Shown piece by piece: positions 60,490-64,000 of a stretch of DNA of 64,000 nt. The position numbers and the translations under genes are program-made. The notes under the pieces are model-generated. The model did no database searches. It was not told where the DNA came from and saw nothing but the letters and a program-made list of their open reading frames with translations. How positions within the stretch are numbered: the first letter of the stretch is position 1; every line of letters begins with the position of its first letter. The DNA lies in the NCBI GenBank assembly GCA_036346355.1, contig CM070581.1, positions 1,426,001-1,490,000 of the forward strand, in the 5' to 3' direction. The DNA is from Rhipidocladum racemiflorum. Its lineage: Eukaryota; Streptophyta; Magnoliopsida; Poales; Poaceae.

Positions 60490-60990
60490 ACGGGTACTCG
60501 TCAGTAGCCCCCGAGCCCCCAAGCGGGTCGGAGAGCCGGTCGGGGGGTTAGCCGCCCGGAGGTTGGCGGCGCCAGTCGCTGTAGCAGGAGCCGCACCACT
60601 TAAAGAGCCGGTGCTGTGTGGCAGGTGGTGTAACCAGCCCCGAGCGGGTCGGAGAGCCGGTCGGGGGTTTAGCCCGGTGGTGGCAGCCGTCGGCCCGGAG
60701 GTCGGCGGTGCTTGATCGGCGCGACTGCTTGGGAGCCGCACCACTTAAAGAGCTCCGGGTCTTGTGGCGCTTCCGTGGGTGTAGCCCCCGAGCGGGTTGG
60801 AGAGCTGGTCGGGGGCTTAGCCCGGTCGTGGCAGCCGTCGGCCTGGAGGTCGGCGGTGCTTGGTCGGCGCGACTGCTTGGAGCCGCCGCGCTAGCCAAGA
60901 AAAAGAAACCCGGGTGCGCGCGAGCGCACCGTGGGTAGCTCTGAGCCCCGAGCGGGGCGGAGAGCCGGTCGGGGGTTTAGCCCGGTCGGA
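60490..60990. repeat. LTR-internal tandem repeat of about 150 bp
   Basis: The phrase CGAGCGGGTCGGAGAGCCGG then TCGGGGGTTTAGCC recurs at about 60512, 60637, 60787 and 60947. The two middle units are the most alike (both continue TGGCAGCCGTCGGCC and GAGGTCGGCGGTGCTTG). Open frames on both strands here are low-complexity and not genes. Confidence 0.85.
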
Positions 60991-61736
60991 CTCTGGCAGG
61001 CCACGTCGTTTGTGGGCTTTTAGAGTCGGTTTGAGCGAACGCACGTTTACCTTCGCCGTCGGTTTGAGCGTCGTGCTCGCGCGAGCCGGCAATCCGAGTG
61101 GAACCTTGGCGATCTCCTTCGAGGGATCGTTTCCAGCCGGGCGTAGCTCGGCGTGGGCGTCAGGCCAGCGTGGGGCGTTCCATAAAAACCTTTCCTTACT
61201 CATCCCGGGTCGGGCTGCCGGGTCGTCCGCCGACCTGGAGCGCGGCTGGCCGCCACTCATCGATGAGCTCCGCGGGAGAGTGTGAGGTATGGTCTCGGAC
61301 GCGGGCCACAGTGATTGGGTCATCCGCCGACCCATCTAGAGGCCCTCTGGGGGCTCACTGCGACCCGCCCCTCGCTCTATTTTACGTGTTGGGGCGGCTT
61401 TCATTCCAGCTGGCTGGATTCGGCCTTCGTAACCCTCAGCACGGTGCCGGGCCTCGGGCGCGAGCCCGTAGGCCGCTTGCTTTCCCGAGGCCGGGTGGCC
61501 CAGTGGGCCGTTTTTCTTACCTTTCTTGGCATGGGGGGCCCTGGCCCATTGTAGCCGACGGGGCCTGCGATGCGGCGCGGCGTGCGGCGCGAGGTGGCCG
61601 TCCTGTCGGAACAGTTAATGCTTAGTGGGATTTAAATGGGCTGCGGCACGTTACCGGAGTAGTGGGCGTGGTAGCAGGCTGACGGTTGGCGATTGCGTCG
61701 GTCCGCGCGAGGTGGCGTCGGTTCCCGCCAGGAGCC

Positions 61737-61742
61737 TATAAA
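61737..61742 (+). promoter_or_regulatory. TATA box of the terminal gypsy element
   Basis: TATAAA in a GC-rich context (GAGCCTATAAAGGAAGG), about 230 bp before the coding region. Transcription would start near 61770. Confidence 0.65.
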
Positions 61743-61969
61743 GGAAGGAGAGGGCGGCGCGGAGGGAGCAAATCCTCCTGCTCGTGTCCTCTGCAAAAAG
61801 AAAAGGAGAGAGAACGCAAGGGGAAGAAGAAAAAAGCTTCCTGCTTCGTCGCGCCGTCCTCCGCTCTCCTACGCTCATTCGGGGATGTCGCTGACCCCGC
61901 ACTCGGCCGCGGCGGGTCGCTACCTCGGCTTGGAGAGGAAGGAGCTCCTTCCTCCATGACCTCGATCCG

Positions 61970-63959
61970 GTGGCCAGTGCCGCTGGTGGGACCGAGGTCC
62001 TGATCGGGAGACGGCGAGATAGTCTCGCCGGGCGGCCTTCTACTGGCCGGGTTTCGGCCTCCCACTCCACCCGCTTAAATCAGGGGTTGCTGCACTACTA
62101 CGGGGGGGAAGTTCATCACCTGAACCCGAACGGAGCCCTCCACATCGCGGTCTTCATGACGCTGTGCGAGGCCTTTCTGGGGATCGAACCCCACTGGGGG
62201 CTCTGGCGCCACTTCTTCTTCGCGAGGCCGCCGTCGGATGCCACCGGTCTCCTCGGCGCTCTGGCGATCCAACTGCGCAACCACCGCAGGTCGTCCTACG
62301 TCGATGTGAAGCTGCCGACGTCCAACCGGGGGTGGCACAGCGAGTGGTTCTACGTCCGGAACATCGGCAACAGTGCCCCGCCCTTCAGTGGGAATTTACC
62401 GACGCCGCATCCTTGCTGGACCTGGGGTCCTGACACGAGGGATCGGGCGAAGGTGGATGAGATCCTTGGTAAGCTCGCGGACCTGAAGCGGCGGGACTTG
62501 ACGGGCAAGGCGGTCCTCGGCACATTCATGGAGAGGCGCATCCAACCCCTCAAGGATCGGCGGCGCCCCATGTTTGAGTACATCGGACCGACCGACCCCG
62601 CAAGGTCGTCGGAGCGGGAGCTTCCCCCGTCGGAGGTCCTCGCGCGTGTGGCTGCGGTTTCCATCGCGGGAGATACCGAGCCAGCGGGCGAAGCGCCTGC
62701 TCCGTTCTCAGCGCAGAATCCGCAGAACTTGGTACGTCTGGTGGCTCCTGTTTGATTTTGCTTTGCTTCGTTTCTTCGCCCCCTTACCCGAGGGCGTTCT
62801 TGCAGGGGCTCGGTGGCCTGATCTCCCGCCCCTTGCTTCCGGTGGAAAAGGAGGCGAGAGCGGCCGTGCGCCTCACAACGGAGCAGCGCGACGCTGCTCT
62901 CCTAGCGAAGAAGGAGGCCATGAAGGAGCGGAAGAGGAAAGAGCGCGCGGACCGGTCCGCGCGCGGCGAGGAGGTCTCCGACGAGACTTTGAGTGGCGGC
63001 GACGAAGAGTCGTCGTCAAGCGAGGGGGGAGCGGTTGGCGGAGGCGACTCCGGCGGCTGCGAGGCGGGTTCCAGCCGCGGGGCCGGCGACCGTGGTTCTT
63101 CGGAAGAAACTGCGGGCGCAGGGTATATCCTGAAGATGCGCAGACCCCTCACGCCTCCTCGCAGGGGTCCGGCAAAGAGGGCTCGTCAGGTGCCGGTCGT
63201 TCGCTCCTCTCGGTAAGTGATTTATGTGCCCCCAGTTTGGTCTTCTCCGGTGCTTCTTCCTTCGCAATTCCTGACCGACCGCTGTGCGCAGGGGGCTCAC
63301 CAGCGCTGGGAGGGCGCTGAGTCCTACTTCGGCGGTGAGGAACCGCACCCTTCCGCTCCCGTCATGGCGCGCCGGTCGTGAGCGGGGTCGCCGGATGCGC
63401 TCCTCGCAGAGAGCGCCGGCCGCCGACCCGATAATGCAGGAGGAGGCTCCGGTGGCGCGCTTGCCAGCTGTCTGGCGAGACCGGTGAGGTCCCGCCGCCA
63501 TCCGGGGGGGCGCCGGGACCGCTACCGTCCGCAGCATCGACGGGAGACGTTCCGCCATCCTTGCCTTCCCGTCTTGCCGACCGTGGGGTCGGGCGCGACT
63601 GCCGGGGAAGTATCGATTTGCGGCGTTCGCGACCGGCGATTTAGTCCCGCCGCTTCGCCGCCGGGCCACCGCCTGCTTCGGCGGTCCAAGTGTTGCCGGA
63701 GGGCGCGCAACTGGCTGCCGCAGACGCTTCGGTAGGCGGGGAAGTCGAGGCGGGGCGGTTGCCAACCGCCGTGCTGACTTGGCCCGGCCCTGACCCGGCC
63801 GGAGGGCCCGCGTTCGTTCTGGACGACGAGGCAGAGCGCGCGGATTGGAATGCCTTGGAGGTGGAGATGGGGAGGATCCACGCCGACCTTACTCGCGCTA
63901 TCGACGCCGCGTCCAGGGCGAGAAAGTCCATTGCTCAGGAGTCCCGCTCGGCCAGATCG
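61970..63959 (+). CDS. Gypsy-type transposon protein (PF04195-like), spliced, partial
   Basis: Exons that stay in phase: up to 62731, then 62806-63212, then from 63292. The introns 62732-62805 and 63213-63291 both have GT-AG limits (GTACGT...TGCAG and GTAAGT...GCGCAG). The first exon contains the domain's hallmark (MTLCEAFLGIEPHWGLWRHFFF) and continues without stops to QNPQNL. The second has an acidic and serine-rich linker after an Arg/Lys-rich helix (KKEAMKERKRKERADR). A third intron may begin at 63484. A further coding piece (LDDEAERADWNALEVEM) ends at a strong donor, GTAAGT, at 63960. The true start is uncertain: the frame is open upstream of 61970 and an ATG at 61886 is in another frame. 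The molecular role of this domain is not known. Confidence 0.65.
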
Positions 63960-64000
63960 GTAAGTCTGACGGGGATTTGTCTTTTGTGCATCTCTCGGCC

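Larger units (their letters stand above)
59599..64000 (+). mobile_element. 5' part of a large gypsy-type element, continues past the window
   Basis: Begins TGTCGGTGTTTCGTGCACCGGC at 59599, a common LTR start of grass gypsy elements. A GC-rich LTR-like region with repeats and a TATA box follows. Then comes a coding region with the 'putative gypsy type transposon' domain (PF04195) from about 61970. No pol domain appears before the window ends and no clear primer-binding site was found, so it may be a large derivative that never carried pol. The 5' LTR end is therefore not fixed; it must be beyond the TATA box at 61737. Confidence 0.75.

Noticed and set aside
60443..61625. Several GC-rich open frames on both strands
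   Set aside because: They overlap the 150-bp LTR repeats, contradict one another in frame and strand, and show no recognisable domain.

Overview
The window is nuclear DNA of a flowering plant, very probably a grass (Poaceae). Three things support this: an intron-bearing F-box/DUF295 gene with a GC-rich 5' end, the transposon families present (grass-type CACTA elements with TNP2 and TNPA/Ulp1 genes, a chromovirus with very long LTRs, a gypsy element carrying the 'putative gypsy type transposon' domain), and nested transposons with almost no host genes. No species can be named from the sequence alone. I see one convincing host gene, at 6415-7681; nearly everything else is mobile DNA or its remains.

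Layout. 1-4629: right-hand part of a CACTA transposon (CACTA-1) read on the minus strand, with a broken TNP2-like transposase, subterminal repeats and a terminal inverted repeat (TIR). 4630-6414: AT-rich spacer with MITE-like remnants. 6415-7681: F-box gene. 7841-8574: a tRNA-derived SINE candidate and a small Helitron candidate. 9632-9855: a decayed second copy of the F-box gene's 3' end. 9913-10520: a 608-bp CACTA derivative with a TTT target duplication and an internal tRNA-like stretch. 10576-11196: a LINE 3' fragment. 11197-19391: spacer with an LTR remnant, a (TTA)n microsatellite and a MITE with 16-bp perfect TIRs. 19397-32166: a full Ty3/gypsy chromovirus with 3.4-kb LTRs and an exact AAGGA duplication. 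32852-34721: a non-autonomous CACTA element (CACTA-3) with a CAC duplication. 35116-36597: an inverted-repeat element split by a hAT element that has an exact 8-bp duplication. 37455-44450: a Ty1/copia element with two identical-looking 219-bp LTRs, no recognisable gag, and broken pol. 45788-57886: a complete 12.1-kb CACTA element (CACTA-2) with a CGT duplication, both CACTA genes and a nested small Helitron. 58000-59160: minus-strand LTR remnant. 59599-64000: 5' part of another gypsy-type element that runs off the window, with a TATA box and a visibly intron-bearing coding region.

The CACTA gene pairs would have worked as transposase (TNP2) and subterminal-repeat binding protein (TNPA-like), and the retroelement parts as gag, protease, integrase, reverse transcriptase and RNase H. 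All are interrupted by frameshifts or stops, so any current movement would depend on proteins made elsewhere. Some frameshifts may be consensus errors: the two gypsy LTRs differ largely by short indels in homopolymer and CG-rich sites.

I found no new biological system. The most useful second looks are the intact boundaries of CACTA-2, the gag-less copia element with identical LTRs but no target duplication, the introns in the terminal gypsy element, and the tRNA-like insert in the small CACTA derivative.
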